Assembly (NCBI GenBank): GCA_019916065.1
Contig: CM034243.1
Location: 27,988,147-28,052,146, forward strand
DNA length: 64,000 bases
Source: Vitellaria paradoxa
Lineage: Eukaryota > Streptophyta > Magnoliopsida > Ericales > Sapotaceae
Reading direction: 5' to 3'
A program made the position numbers and the translations under genes. The notes under the pieces are model-generated. The model was given only the letters and a program-made list of their open reading frames with translations. It did no database searches and was not told where the DNA came from. The number at the start of each line of letters is the position of its first letter. Position 1 is the first letter of the stretch. Below are positions 49,801 through 59,299 of this stretch, piece by piece.

Positions 49801-52800
49801 CTGAAGGCTCAGAACCTCAGTAGGTTGTATTAATGGATTAGACATGAAAGAAATAAACATTAAAGGTCAGTACATTCCATTGGTACTCGAAAAATTAGAA
49901 GCCAGTGACCGAAATTCGTAGGAGATCAGATCAATCAACAAAGTTCTAGCCAAAGAGGTTAGTTAAGAGGACCCTGAATGGGGCTCAAAGCAAATAAACA
50001 TTGAAATCTGAAACAGGCCATTTTCATTTTTAGCAGATCCTACTTATCATTGAGCCCAAATTCCTAACCTCTTCATTACCCTCCACAAAGCACGTCAGAA
50101 GCATAACCACTGGTGATGAATAAGGAAAACTTGGAAGACTCTAGAAGGTAATGACTTATTACAACCAACGACAGGACAACCAACGACAGGACATGCAATG
50201 AGTTAAAATCATCCACTATTCTATGGTATCCAACATTACCAAGATGTGGACGGTCAAAAAAGCAACCACTGAGGCATCAGCTTCCTCTTATAATTTGGTT
50301 GAACCCCTTTGGTCTATGTTACTCGGACTTTCCATTTTAGGGTGAAGTTCTTGTGTCAACATGGCATGATACCAATATGGGTGTGAGATCCGTGTCAGAT
50401 ATGATGAAATTTTGTCAAACACATTTGATTTTACAAGAGATGAAGGTTGGGTTTAAGAAATATTTTAGACAACATGTGACTCCAAATTCTTTTGATCTTG
50501 TATAATATAAAAAGATAAAAATAGGCTTTTATAATTTACTTCATGAGTGAATTTTTATTTTTAAGTTCATTTTCATTCTAATGATTATCATTGGTTTATG
50601 ACGTAGTGTTGTTACAACACTTTAAAAAATACTAAATCACATTTATCTCCTCTTTGTTTGTATATATTATTATAAATTACGCTTATACATGTAATATTAT
50701 TTTATGTGTCATATTCCCATACCCGTATCCAAAATTGAACACTTTTTCAACGAGTCTCCGTATCCTAAAATACAAATAATAGGCGAATCTAACATCCAAA
50801 TACTTACCGAGTCCGACACTCGCACACACGAGTCTAAGCAACGTAGCCTTTGGTAGTCCAAGCAATTAAGGAAACTAGAAGCACTAAAGCAGGTATAAAT
50901 TGAATCTTTGGCTTTGGTGACACAAAATGAATGACCTCAAATTTGGCCATGTTCTTGAGCTAGATGGTCCAGAAACCCCAGAATTATATGCAGTAACATT
51001 GACATTGCAGTTATCCTCATCTACAAGATACATATAGGAAGAAAAGTTTCCAAGTTTCCAAATTCCCTAAAAAAATAATAATAATTCAATTTCAACTCCG
51101 CAAGAATTAACATAGGAAGATGCATAGCTCAAACCCAATAAAAGAATCTTTAAATTCCTTAAATTTACTCTACTGAAGGTTTTATTAAAACCCATTACCT
51201 TGATATTGGCTTTGGGATTTGTCTCTCCCCAGTTTAAGGTCCATGAGTTTATCTTCAAGTTCAACACTCAACTATGAAACACGGATACTTCAAATTAGAT
51301 GCCGCACTCGTATCAGATACTCAGATTTGTTGATATGGCTCGGACACACCATGATACGTATCAAACACGCTCCTAATTTTTTATTTTTTATTTTGCATAG
51401 GATACGACTACAATACGGGAAGGATACGGATAGGATACGAAAGGATAATTTTGAGATACGACAGGAGTCCAAATATAATATTTCAAACTTTATTCGGGGG
51501 TAAAATTAATATGATAAAATTTAATTAGGGGTCAAACTATAAATAATTAATATATAACATATAACTTAATACAATTGTACTTGCCTTTAATGAGTTAATT
51601 GAAATTGAATCCAACTAAAATTTAGGAATTGAAAAAACTTTTTTCATTTTGGGATGTATAAAATTGTACTTGCCTTTAATACTTTTTTATATTTGTGTTG
51701 TGTGTATGAATAGTGTTGGTAGTTTTGAGTATGAATGATGTTGATTTATGGATTAAATGGTATTTTTCATGCTATATAATTGTTATTTATATAATGTTTG
51801 GTAGTATATAGATGCCATCTTCAAAAATATTTTAAATAAAATATATATATATTAATATATATTTTTTTGCCGTATCTTCACCGCATCCGTATCCTCATTT
51901 TTTGCAAATTGCCGTATCCTGTATCCATACCCGTATTTGTATCCACTCCCGTATCTATATTCGTGCTTCATAGACACTCATATTTGATCCATTATTCCTA
52001 ATAAAAAAAGTTGCTTCTTTTCTTCACCTGCTACCAGGCATGATTTATTCGATAGTGCATCTAATACCTTATTTATCTTATGCGAGCATTACTCTCAAAA
52101 TACCCTAGTAGATGACAACAATTATCATGCCTACTAAATGCTTTTGGAAAACTGCGTTCCTTCCATCTACAGTTTGTCATTCATTCACCCTGATTGACAT
52201 TCAACCTCTCAATTTGAAAGTAGAATTCTACGGATCCTTTCTATGTATGATTATTGATTCTAGCTTACTCATCCATCGCATAATATCATGAACTACATAA
52301 AGAACTGCCTTTAACATCTCTACTTCCATGCAAAAAACAAACAAGAATGATAATTGGGTAGATTCATGAGTTGGAAAAATTCTGGAACAAATAGGACCTG
52401 AAGCTGCCATCCAATTTGGTGACTGATAATCAACAGGAGTAGCAGTTTGCAGTTGAAAGTTTACGAATTTATCATAGCTCCACCAAGAATTGAACAACAT
52501 CAGATGGCTTTGACTAAAGAATCTCTCACAACACCACCTTGTATGTCATAAACTTCAATGGAAGCCCCACAATAGTAATTAACTTCACTAAACCTTTTAT
52601 CTTTGCCATTTCTCACCTTCTTGTAGCCCCATACAGAAGTACCAAAATCTGGTCATTTGCTGCTTAAGTGATGCACAATTCTAAAGTAGGCATAACTAGC
52701 GATCAAAATTCCGTTTCAATGTTAGAGTTAGCACCAAACGGAAAAGTTAAGGGCATGTTTCGGAAGAGGCACAAAATATGAAATTCATAAAAATGTATAA

Positions 52801-53126
52801 AGTAAAATAAAATCCATCTAAATGAATAAAAACTAAATAATAAATTGATTAAACAGCTTATTATTTTGATATATAGTGATGCATTTTCGCGTGTTTTATT
52901 TTGTTTCAATTGAAACTCTAGAATTATTATTCAAACGGGGTTTCATTCAGTCTCCTAATAAACAAAAGTTTTGACAGTTTCATGGAAAAGAAATATGAGA
53001 AAATTGCTGGCTAACCATCAATCTCTAAGCAAAAATGCAAAAAAACATAAAAATAAAAATAAAACTATTTTCAACCTAAGCTACCTTCCAATGCTGGGTT
53101 AGCAACTTTCAGTCTTACCTGGCCAT
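31570..53126 (-). CDS. AGD11: ARF GTPase-activating protein with C2 domain (AGD11-type), nine coding exons
   Basis: The coding sequence is the join, in minus-strand order, of 53126-53119, 48818-48694, 46894-46810, 44662-44587, 37672-37509, 37426-37222, 33837-33721, 33613-33518 and 31851-31570. It totals 1158 bases and encodes 385 residues with no internal stop; every junction keeps phase, with GT donors and AG acceptors. Residues about 45-165 form the ARF-GAP domain with the CX2CX16CX2C zinc finger (C62, C65, C82, C85) and the arginine finger in GVHRSLG (R90). Residues about 223-385 are a C2 domain with acidic loops (D245, D250, D296, D298, D304) suited to calcium and phospholipid binding. 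The family stimulates GTP hydrolysis on ARF GTPases at membranes of the secretory/endocytic pathway. The wording ([18 protein letters not shown]) fits AGD11 better than AGD12/13. The gene looks functional despite its large, transposon-filled introns. Confidence 0.95.
32234..32583. mobile_element. hAT-type MITE with 8-bp target-site duplication
   Basis: The ends TGGGCGGATCTA and TAAATCTGCCCCTG form an imperfect inverted repeat of the CAGGGGC type. Both flanks carry CTTGTAGA (32226-32233 and 32584-32591). It lies in intron 8 of the ARF-GAP gene and is non-coding. A poly-A and a GA run inside explain the minus frame seen there. Confidence 0.85.
33518..33613 (-). CDS. AGD11: AGD11-type gene, coding exon 8
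   Basis: 96 bases between acceptor TTGTTGCAG and donor GTAAGTC. It encodes [18 protein letters not shown] and [14 protein letters not shown], the C2 core strands. Confidence 0.95.
33721..33837 (-). CDS. AGD11: AGD11-type gene, coding exon 7
   Basis: 117 bases between acceptor CTTATAG and donor GTAAGC. It encodes the start of the C2 domain, [15 protein letters not shown] through [12 protein letters not shown]. Confidence 0.95.
34463..34856 (+). repeat. 197-bp tandem duplication within copia gag
   Basis: Two adjacent copies (34463 and 34660) share ATGTGGCATGC, AGTGTCAGTTCAACAGGGTC, TGACCAAA and CAGGAAGTCACATATA with few differences. They repeat the N-terminal gag region. Confidence 0.9.
36062..36560 (+). 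pseudogene. Copia RNase H remnant
   Basis: Reads [20 protein letters not shown], then [20 protein letters not shown], then AVAEAAKE-like residues, and after a frameshift QYTWQS.../HARTKH-like residues ending in [12 protein letters not shown]. This is the C-terminus of a Tnt1-like polyprotein. A frame break after 36326 inactivates it. Confidence 0.85.
37222..37426 (-). CDS. AGD11: AGD11-type gene, coding exon 6
   Basis: 205 bases between acceptor GATTCTCAG and donor GTAAATG. It encodes RKYELQQF and a basic, serine-rich linker ([14 protein letters not shown]) between the GAP and C2 domains. Confidence 0.92.
37509..37672 (-). CDS. AGD11: AGD11-type gene, coding exon 5
   Basis: 164 bases between acceptor TTTGTCAG and donor GTAAAATT. 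It encodes [17 protein letters not shown] onward, the C-terminal half of the ARF-GAP domain, ending SIEERSDFI. Confidence 0.95.
37737..38962 (+). mobile_element. Long LTR of a retrotransposon in intron 4
   Basis: It starts TGTAATGACCTG and ends CACTTAACA, directly followed by TGGTAACAGAGCCA (38963-38976), a near-exact tRNA-iMet primer-binding site. This order defines a 5' LTR of about 1.2 kb read on the plus strand. The primer site is followed by a MITE and then, at 40390, copia gag on the same strand, so it is probably the 5' LTR of that element (inference). No 3' LTR was found. Confidence 0.65.
38977..39793. mobile_element. MITE-like element rich in AAAATCGAGATTTTA words
   Basis: The ends GTTGTTAAAATCGAGATTTT and AAATCGGAATTTTAACAATA form an inverted repeat. 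Palindromic AAAATCGAGATTTTAC words recur near the right end (39645-39680). It interrupts the sequence just after the primer-binding site of the LTR at 37737. No coding content. Confidence 0.55.
40390..41865 (+). pseudogene. Copia gag and zinc-knuckle remnant
   Basis: The plus strand shows gag ([20 protein letters not shown] near 40815-40875, then [20 protein letters not shown] residues near 40905), an arginine/glycine stretch and a zinc knuckle ([14 protein letters not shown] at 41149-41190) in which one metal-binding Cys is Tyr and the His is Tyr. A further pol-like stretch ([20 protein letters not shown]) lies near 41757-41817. Stops and frameshifts are frequent. It abuts the oppositely oriented gypsy remnant at about 41870 within intron 4. 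Confidence 0.8.
41870..44345 (-). pseudogene. Tat/Ogre-type gypsy pol remnant (RNase H, integrase)
   Basis: In minus-strand order: the end of a first RNase H ([15 protein letters not shown] near 44270-44325), a second archaeal-type RNase H ([18 protein letters not shown], then [17 protein letters not shown] and [15 protein letters not shown] near 43790), the zinc-finger/pre-integrase linker (43091-43303) and the integrase core ([28 protein letters not shown] near 42770, then [17 protein letters not shown] and [20 protein letters not shown]). Two RNase H domains in series mark the Tat lineage of Ty3-gypsy. A MITE splits the integrase at 42271-42742, and stops break the frame. It lies in intron 4 on the same strand as the host gene. 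Confidence 0.88.
42271..42742. mobile_element. hAT-type MITE rich in GAGCTCGAG words
   Basis: The terminal inverted repeats are CAGGGGTGGAAACGA on the left and TCGTTTCTACCTCTA on the right. The flanks CAGAAGGG (42263-42270) and TAAAAGGG (42743-42750) form a decayed 8-bp duplication. Removing the insert reconnects the gypsy integrase between NGTPF and the downstream [10 protein letters not shown] segment, which proves insertion. The interior is dense in CTCGAGCTTG/GAGCTCGAG. Confidence 0.88.
44587..44662 (-). CDS. AGD11: AGD11-type gene, coding exon 4
   Basis: 76 bases between acceptor TTTCCAG and donor GTATGG. It encodes the second zinc pair in VFICIKCSG and the arginine finger in [11 protein letters not shown]. 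Confidence 0.95.
45329..45921. mobile_element. Tourist-like (PIF/Harbinger) MITE
   Basis: The left end GGTTACATTTGGTTGAGTAG and right end CTACCAACCAAATGTACC are inverted repeats. TAA lies on both sides (45326-45328, 45922-45924), the three-base target duplication of PIF/Harbinger elements. It is inserted in the left LTR of the TRIM and is itself interrupted by a SINE. Confidence 0.9.
45646..45818 (-). mobile_element. tRNA-derived SINE with 18-bp target-site duplications
   Basis: On the minus strand it has a box A-like TGGCGCAGTGGCAAAAGG and a box B-like CGAGTTCGATTCCTGG at about the usual spacing, then a GC-rich body. CACCCTCAACTCATTCTT flanks it perfectly at 45628-45645 and 45819-45836. It is strikingly GC-rich against its surroundings, which suggests a fairly young insert. 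Frames seen on both strands here are artefacts. Confidence 0.92.
46810..46894 (-). CDS. AGD11: AGD11-type gene, coding exon 3
   Basis: 85 bases between acceptor ATCAATCAG and donor GTAAGTG. It encodes [16 protein letters not shown] and the first zinc pair in [11 protein letters not shown]. Confidence 0.95.
46895..48693 (-). other. Intron 2 of the ARF-GAP gene
   Basis: Non-coding. At about 47520-47867 there is a stretch that resembles a LINE 3' end: a T-rich body, GTTCTTTATTTACACAATCA, then TTACCGATAAATAAATAAAA, like the A-rich tail of plant L1 elements. No RT coding remains, so this is tentative. Confidence 0.4.
48694..48818 (-). CDS. AGD11: AGD11-type gene, coding exon 2
   Basis: 125 bases between acceptor TTATTATAG and donor GTATATTC. 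It encodes an N-terminal segment with [18 protein letters not shown], the least conserved part of the family. Confidence 0.88.
49082..49364. mobile_element. Small TRIM-like element
   Basis: Two diverged terminal direct repeats, about 49082-49171 and 49268-49362, share AACAATAAAGT, TTTAA(A/G)(C/T)TTTT(A/T)GGT and TAACA(A/G)TTTAAC. The first is followed by ATGATATTTGAGCAGG, a diverged copy of the tRNA-iMet primer site. A related LTR end plus TATGGTATCAAAG lies within the other TRIM near 46150-46190. Intron 1 of the ARF-GAP gene. Confidence 0.6.
50314..50846. mobile_element. hAT-type MITE with perfect 8-bp duplication
   Basis: The ends CTATGTTACTCGGACT and CGAGTCTAAGCAACGTAG form an inverted repeat. 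CCTTTGGT is present on both sides (50306-50313, 50847-50854). Non-coding, intron 1 of the ARF-GAP gene. Confidence 0.9.
51272..51973. mobile_element. hAT-type MITE with 8-bp duplication
   Basis: The ends CTATGAAACACGGATA and TATTCGTGCTTCATAG are inverted repeats. The flanks are ACACTCAA (51264-51271) and ACACTCAT (51974-51981). The ends contain repeated CGTATCC-type words. It shares the CTATG terminus with the element at 50314 but not its interior. Intron 1. Confidence 0.88.
52228..52640 (-). pseudogene. Possible decayed coding fragment in intron 1
   Basis: On the minus strand, 52640-52505 reads 45 residues without a stop (beginning [18 protein letters not shown] and continuing [18 protein letters not shown]). 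A different frame then continues open for 90 codons at 52500-52228. The composition is more protein-like than that of neighbouring AT-rich frames, but I recognise no family and see no splice sites that would include it in the host gene. It could be a captured gene piece with a frameshift, or chance. Confidence 0.25.
53119..53126 (-). CDS. AGD11: AGD11-type gene, coding exon 1 (ATG, 8 coding bases)
   Basis: The coding part is ATGGCCAG followed by the strong donor GTAAGA. Joined to exon 2 it reads MASYVGIW, restoring frame exactly. The start context has G at -3 and G at +4. Exon 2 has no in-frame ATG, which supports this as the start. Confidence 0.85.
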
Positions 53127-54393
53127 TCCAGGCCAATGTATAAATAAATGAACACATTTAATTCTCAAAACTGATTACACAACAAATGCCCAATCAGTTC
53201 CATTCCTCGTTTACCCTTCTAACCATCCTTATATCACCATCTGAACAAAATTATAAACAAAGTCATACCAAGGAAGCAACAAAACAATATTTAAATAACA
53301 AAAGCATAAATGTTCATCAACACAAAATCAATTATTACCAGGATTGCTCTTATTGGCATTGCTATTTCCTTCCTGGAAAGACATGTTGGCTCATGAATCC
53401 CAAACCCCAGATCAAGAAAAGCGGCTACAATCATAATGTAACCATGTTGGTTTCTTCTTTTCTGCATTAAAAACAATGGGTACTGAAGAAAATTCAAATT
53501 AATTGAACCCACAATCATAAATGAGCCAGAGAGAAAGCAAAGGTGAGCAAACATCATTCAGGAAGAAGATACTTACATTTTGGTTGAAGACTGAAAAAAT
53601 ACATCGGGCCTTGAGGTGTCTTGATGAAACTAATTTACATTGCAAAATAAAGAACCCGTGTATATAAATGCATAGCAGTGTGTACGTATATTTGTTGGAA
53701 TAATGGAAAGAAACAAAACAAAATTCAAGATTCAGGAAAGATTTCAATGGGTGGGATCAGAATTCAGAACAATCCAAATATGGGTTCTTTCGTTAATTCT
53801 ATAATTTTTTTCTGGACAAATAAACGTGAGTGCCACCAAGGAGAGGGAGTCGGTGGATAATCTGATTATGTGGAAAGGTGGAAAGAAGCATTCTGATTGT
53901 GGGTAAATGTGCGTGTCCCTTTCTCCTTATCTATGCTAATGTACAAAGGTAATATTATTATTTTTTTTTATTTTTTTATTTTTTTTATTTATGGGAAACT
54001 GTACAAAGGTAATATTAGAGGTATTGATATTTGGCTACGCTTTTTTATTTCTTATATAACTTTTTTTATCAAAATTAATTTTTTTAATTTATAATTTTTA
54101 GACATGTTAATCTAAAAAAATCAAAAAATTCACATCTATTTTAGTAAAAAAATGAACAAACTAATTTTTTTTATTTTTTCTAGTTTTTATCCAAACGAAC
54201 CTAAATTTTTTGAATTTTTTTGGTGAATGCTATTAACAACCTTAAAAGTTATGTAGTTCCTAAAAAATAAATTTTGGTGAAAAAATCATATAAGATAAAA
54301 AAAAGTTAAAAAAAAAAAAAAGCTAGAAGCTATTTTGTAGTCAAATGGAATTGGGTTTAAAATTAATGAAGTTTAGCTTTTGGCAAGACTCTT
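53127..54393 (-). promoter_or_regulatory. Upstream region of the ARF-GAP gene
   Basis: Expected to hold the 5' UTR and promoter of the minus-strand gene. I could not fix the transcription start or a TATA box, and a leader intron is possible. A direct repeat of TGTACAAAGGTAATATTA occurs at about 53940 and 54000. T- and A-rich runs follow. Frames in this stretch show no family signal. Confidence 0.4.
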
Positions 54394-54716
54394 TTAGGTG
54401 CTATTTGATATATATGTTTTGAACTTATTTTTATTTTGTGTTTTTAAAAATAAAAAAAACGGTTTAAAATGTATATGCCCATTTGTGTTTTTAAAATCTA
54501 TTTTAGAAAATAAAAAATAAAATTACATGTGAAATATAAAATGAAAAAATTCATTTTAAGCGTTTTTAACCTAAAATAAGAAAAATCTCAAAACATAAAA
54601 AATAAAAAAATGTCAAATCAAATACGTTTTTTTCCCTTATTTTGAGATTTTCAAATACATAAAATAGAAAATAAAAAATAAAAAAATAAAAAAAATGTAA
54701 ACCAAATGTCACCTTA
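54394..54716. mobile_element. MITE related to the one at 16575
   Basis: The ends TTAGGTGCTATTTGATAT and ACCAAATGTCACCTTAG form an imperfect inverted repeat. The interior is A/T-only with AAATAAAAAATAAAA words, as in the element at 16575. Confidence 0.6.
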
Positions 54717-55473
54717 GTTTCTTAAAATATCTTTTAACTTCTCATCAAATTTAAATTTTAAATAAAACAACTTTTCAAAATTATTTTTAATTAAGTCGTT
54801 TTACAAATTTCAATATTTTGACTTTCACATCATTTTTATTTTTACATTCCTAATTAAATTACATAAATAAAATAATAACCACATATTGTGTGTGCATCCT
54901 TTTGTTACCATTAGAGAAAATACATTTTCATAGAAAAATGATATATGATTTAAAAAGACAAATTACCATTAAGAGAGTTACCATGTTAAAAGAGAGTTAA
55001 AAAGGCGTATTATAATCTTATTAAAGTTTATTCAAATTAACGTAATTTATATATTTTAAATTAGATGACATTTTCGGTATGTTTGAAGTGATAAAAAATG
55101 AGATAAAGTAAAATAAGTTACGAGTTCATAATTCGTACAGTAAAATAAAAAGTAAATAACTTTTAGAGATTTTTAGAATTTTTTAAAGATTTTCAAAATT
55201 TTACGACCAATCAAACGGAGCCTTTAATGGTTGTTTACTAAATTATCAAGTCATTTTTTCATTTATTTAGTAGTTGTATGTATCTTTAAATTAAACGAAC
55301 AGTTGTGGTCATTTTGCAAATTCTTTGTCAAATACAATCCAACATACCAAGCCGATCTTCATTTCTTTCTAATCGATGAGTAACAAATTTAATTTTTAGT
55401 ATATAAATTTAAGATTTTAAATTATTATTATTATAACACTTAAGTTTTTTTATTTTACCATAGCTTGTTACAC
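54717..55473. other. AT-rich intergenic DNA
   Basis: Nothing recognisable as a gene. Words such as GATAAAAAATGAGATAAAGT near 55090 and TCAAACGGAGCC near 55207 suggest another worn MITE without definable ends. Confidence 0.4.
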
Positions 55474-56038
55474 CATTTGGAGTGCCAACAAACAAAAAAA
55501 AAAAACAGCAAAATAAATCTCTAACAACTTCTATAAATCACTAAAACTCTCGATTACACATTTACACTTTCCTACCTTTACTAATTTCAAAAAAATTTAA
55601 TATTTCGCTAAAAAAATGAAAAATTCGAAAAGAGGTTAATCGAGTTTCAAAATTTTTTTTAACAATCATATTTTTCAAGTCAAAAACTCTCAAATAAGTA
55701 CTATTGTCACTATTTTACACGAATTTTTTTTAATCCGTTCAAACAGATTTGGAAAACCGTTAGTTTTGGCGTTGTGCGAGACTTTTTTAATCCATTAAAA
55801 CGAATTTAGAAAACCGTTTTAACATTTTACCATTGTTGAGAGAAAGAGTAGAACTATTGTGTAGAACATTAATTGGTGATTGTTTGAATCCGTTAGAACG
55901 GATTTGAAAAAACTGTTCTAACAGTTTTAGCACTGTTCATTTATAAGAAATACAGTTTGGTAAAAAAACATCAAACACTAAAATTACCCTAAAATCACAT
56001 TTTATCTTAATTTATCTTTTTTTATCACTCCAAACGCA
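55474..56038 (-). mobile_element. MITE with GTTAGAAC hairpin units (copy 3)
   Basis: Reverse-oriented member of the family at 12936 and 13755. The ends CATTTGGAGTGCC and TCACTCCAAACG are inverted relative to each other. It contains several hairpin words (CCGTTAGAACGGAT paired with TGTTCTAACAG) and the shared block CTAATTTCAAAAAAATTTAA with TATTTCGCTAAAAAAATG. Confidence 0.8.
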
Positions 56039-59000
56039 CACTAGTCTTTTTGTATTTTATTTTCTATATTTTGGCTTCGGTGAATTGCATGTCTCTTATG
56101 AGTAAGTAGGATGTATATTTTTATGATGTGATTACACATTTAGCGGCTCGTGATCGGATCACGAAATTTGGGTGTGCGAGTATCTGTGAGATATAATGTT
56201 GCATGTATACACTTTTTGATTAATTTGTAGCATGAATAAATTAGATTAAAAAATAGCAAAATATTGGGAGGACTAGGAAAATAAAAGTCTATCTCTATTT
56301 CTTATTTTGACTTTGATAATATTAGAAATGATGTGCCACAAATTAATTGGTTCAAAGTAAATTTATATACTTATTCAATGTATTCTAGCATATTATATTA
56401 TATGGATATTATAGTTAAATTATTTAATATATCTTGTAATATAGTCGATTTTAATAATTTTTATTTCAAAAAAATTTCTTAACAGTTATTGGTATAATTA
56501 ATAATTAATATTTTGTAGGCATCAAATGTATTTAAGAAAGAATCTAATTTTTTTTATCTAATCTAAAAGAATATATTATATTTTTTATTTGTTTGTGTTA
56601 GTACAAATCTTAAATATTTATTTAATTACTTATCTTTTTTTCTTAATATATAATGCTATATTATATAGAGTTTTAGATGATTATTTTATATAAAAATATA
56701 ACATACGTAAAAAGGAGTCTAACAAAAATAACAGATGGAGCTCCAAAAGGTTAACAAATACTATTCGCTAGATACATTCAAACTCAAACTCTATTTATAT
56801 ATGTTAAATGTAATTGACTAGTTTTTTTTTTATTAACTATAACTATCTTAGATTTAATTAATTATTTTTTATCAAGTGATTTGATGCATCTCAAACTCTT
56901 AGATGTTATACATTCAAATTTAAACTTTTAAATTTCATGTTATCAATATATTTAGATAAGTTTTCCTATGATATTAAATTAATTAATTTTTTATATCATG
57001 TGAATAATCATGTTTAGATAAATTTGTATAAGAGATTAAATTGTTTTCTTTTTTATTACATGATAAACTAGATTTAAACAAATTTACATAGACATTTACT
57101 TAAATTTTATGGTTAAAAACAACATAATAAAAAAAAAATCATATATTGGTAGTGTGTGACTCTTTTAAGAGTTTCATATCGGTTTTCTCACAAATGGAGG
57201 GAAGTCTTGTGAGATTATAAATAAATACTCTTTTTTGTTTGGTAAAGATACACCAGTCAAAACTTTAGGTATTGAACTCTTTTGTGAGGTGAAAGTTAAA
57301 CTTTGCTCGAGGAATTGTTTTGTGGGTGTCCGAGGATATTGGGTATAAGAGAAAACTCTGTGTGATTATAACAAATTTTCATATAGTGGATTTTCTTCTC
57401 TGAATGTATGTGATTTTTCTTCAATTTGAGAGTTCTTTACGTAAATCTTGTGTTCTTTCATTGTGTGCGATTTTCTTGTGTTCATTTGTGAGTTTACCAT
57501 AATTTATCAGAATATTACCAAAAGGTGACCAAGGGTTTCTATATCAATATATATATACCCTACAAATACAAAATTATAGGACTTCTCAAAATTGTAGGGC
57601 TTAAAATGTTTGTTTTAATGGCTAATTAGTAAGATTGGCCCTAATTCCTCTCCCTTGTAAAATATAATTATAAATTCAATGTCACTATATTTCAATCTAA
57701 TTCATTAATTTTTTTTAAGGGTGAGGATATTTACATTCCTCCATTAATTTCTTACATTCCATAATAAATTTAATGAAAAGAGTAATGTGGAGTGTGAAAA
57801 ATTAATAAAGGAAACATTTATCATTTTTTTTAAAGAGGTGTAATACGACAAGCATCAAATACTGAGACTTCCAACACTATGTAATTATTATATATTTTTT
57901 CTCCTTAAATTTAAGCACATATTTTCTTTAAGAACATTAATTTTCCCCTTTTTACTTTTACTATTATTATTTAAATAAAATGGGCTAACATCAAAGTTGA
58001 TGTTTATTTGATAATAACTCAATCTAAATTATTATATTAAAATTTAATAGTCTAAATATATTTATAAATTTTTAATTTAAAAATACAAAAATATGTTTGA
58101 ACTGTTAATTTAAAATTTTAACTATCTAAATTGACTTTTTGCTAGAATGATATCAAATCCAATATCAATCCCGAGTTGTTATTATTTTTATTGGTTCCAA
58201 CTATCTTTATTTTCGTGGAATGCGTGGCATGCATATTAAGGTACGGGGAAAAAGATAAGCAGGTGGGTCAAGAACTGGCCAGTGGGCATAATTCATCACC
58301 TTTTGGGCCAAGCTTTCTCCTCCCCTCCTTTCTCAGTGCGCATTCCACAAAAGTTAATGCCCTGTCATAAAGGAAAGTTCATGAGATTGCCTTTGTAATC
58401 CTTTTCATAGTAGGAGGTGCTGTGCGGATTTACCTCATATTTTTAAATAAACATTGTAAAATGTTTAATTTTTTTTTTTTTTTTTTACACCTTAAAGCTT
58501 TCTTATCCAACTCCACTCTAAATTATTTTTATTGTATTATTCATTTTCTAAATTATTACATCTCTTTTTATTATTTTTATTTTTGAAAAGTTAAATATAG
58601 TAAGAGAGAAAAATGTTTTTTTTTTTACTAATAATTTTTTTTTGGGAGATGAACAATACTCACGTAAATATAGATTGTGAATCATTGTACATGGTTCCTA
58701 TTTTAACAAAATTCTAGATTTTTTTTGGCGCAAATAATACTATTACTGAAAAATATTTTCAATCTAATACTCTCTCCAAACTAATTTCTATTTTAATACT
58801 TAAAAAATCATTATAGAGATACGTACGTATCCTATATTAATGTTCACAGGTATATATAATTAGAGATATTGTCATATTATCTACCGTACGGGAGAGACTT
58901 TTAATAAATTTAATGTAATAGACATAATTAATTATCTTGCCTTAATTTAATCAATTTACTTCATAAATTCTTACATGAAACATAAATTTCAAATTTTTGA

Positions 59001-59075
59001 TAAATAACAATTTATTAAAAAAATTTAACATATAATCCTATGTCATATTATTTGTTTAATGTTTTAAATTACATT
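56039..59075. other. AT-rich intergenic DNA with LTR debris
   Basis: No gene. At about 57140-57520 the plus strand resembles a worn copia-type LTR: TTTCATATCGGTTTTCTCAC, AAATGGAGGGAAGTCTTGTG, a TATAAATAAATA box, then CATATAGTGGATTTTCTTCT. Neither a primer site nor a partner LTR is visible. A 64-codon plus frame at 58176 begins at a non-ATG codon and has no recognisable family. Confidence 0.45.
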
Positions 59076-59297
59076 TGTTGAAATAAAGAGAAGCTAAATA
59101 AAATAGAGAGGAAAATATGTATTCTGTGTACAAAATTCAATGTACAAAAGAGCCATATATATAGGTTTATAATGTAATGGGTAATGATCTACCTACCACA
59201 TATATGTAATCTTACTTACTAAAATAAGAATGCAGAATATAATATTTACTAAACTGAGTACAGAATATCCTAATAATATATAAAATATATTCTAACA
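59076..59297 (-). repeat. 3' LTR of the copia element
   Basis: 222 bases; on the minus strand it begins TGTTAGAATATA and ends TTTATTTCAACA. Its outer 42 bases align to the broken right LTR with about seven differences, which indicates an old insertion. Confidence 0.88.
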
Positions 59298-59299
59298 TC

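Noticed and set aside
58176..58370. 64-codon plus frame with a hydrophobic start
   Set aside because: It lacks an ATG start, has no family match and sits in AT-rich intergenic DNA; a chance frame is more likely than a secreted peptide.
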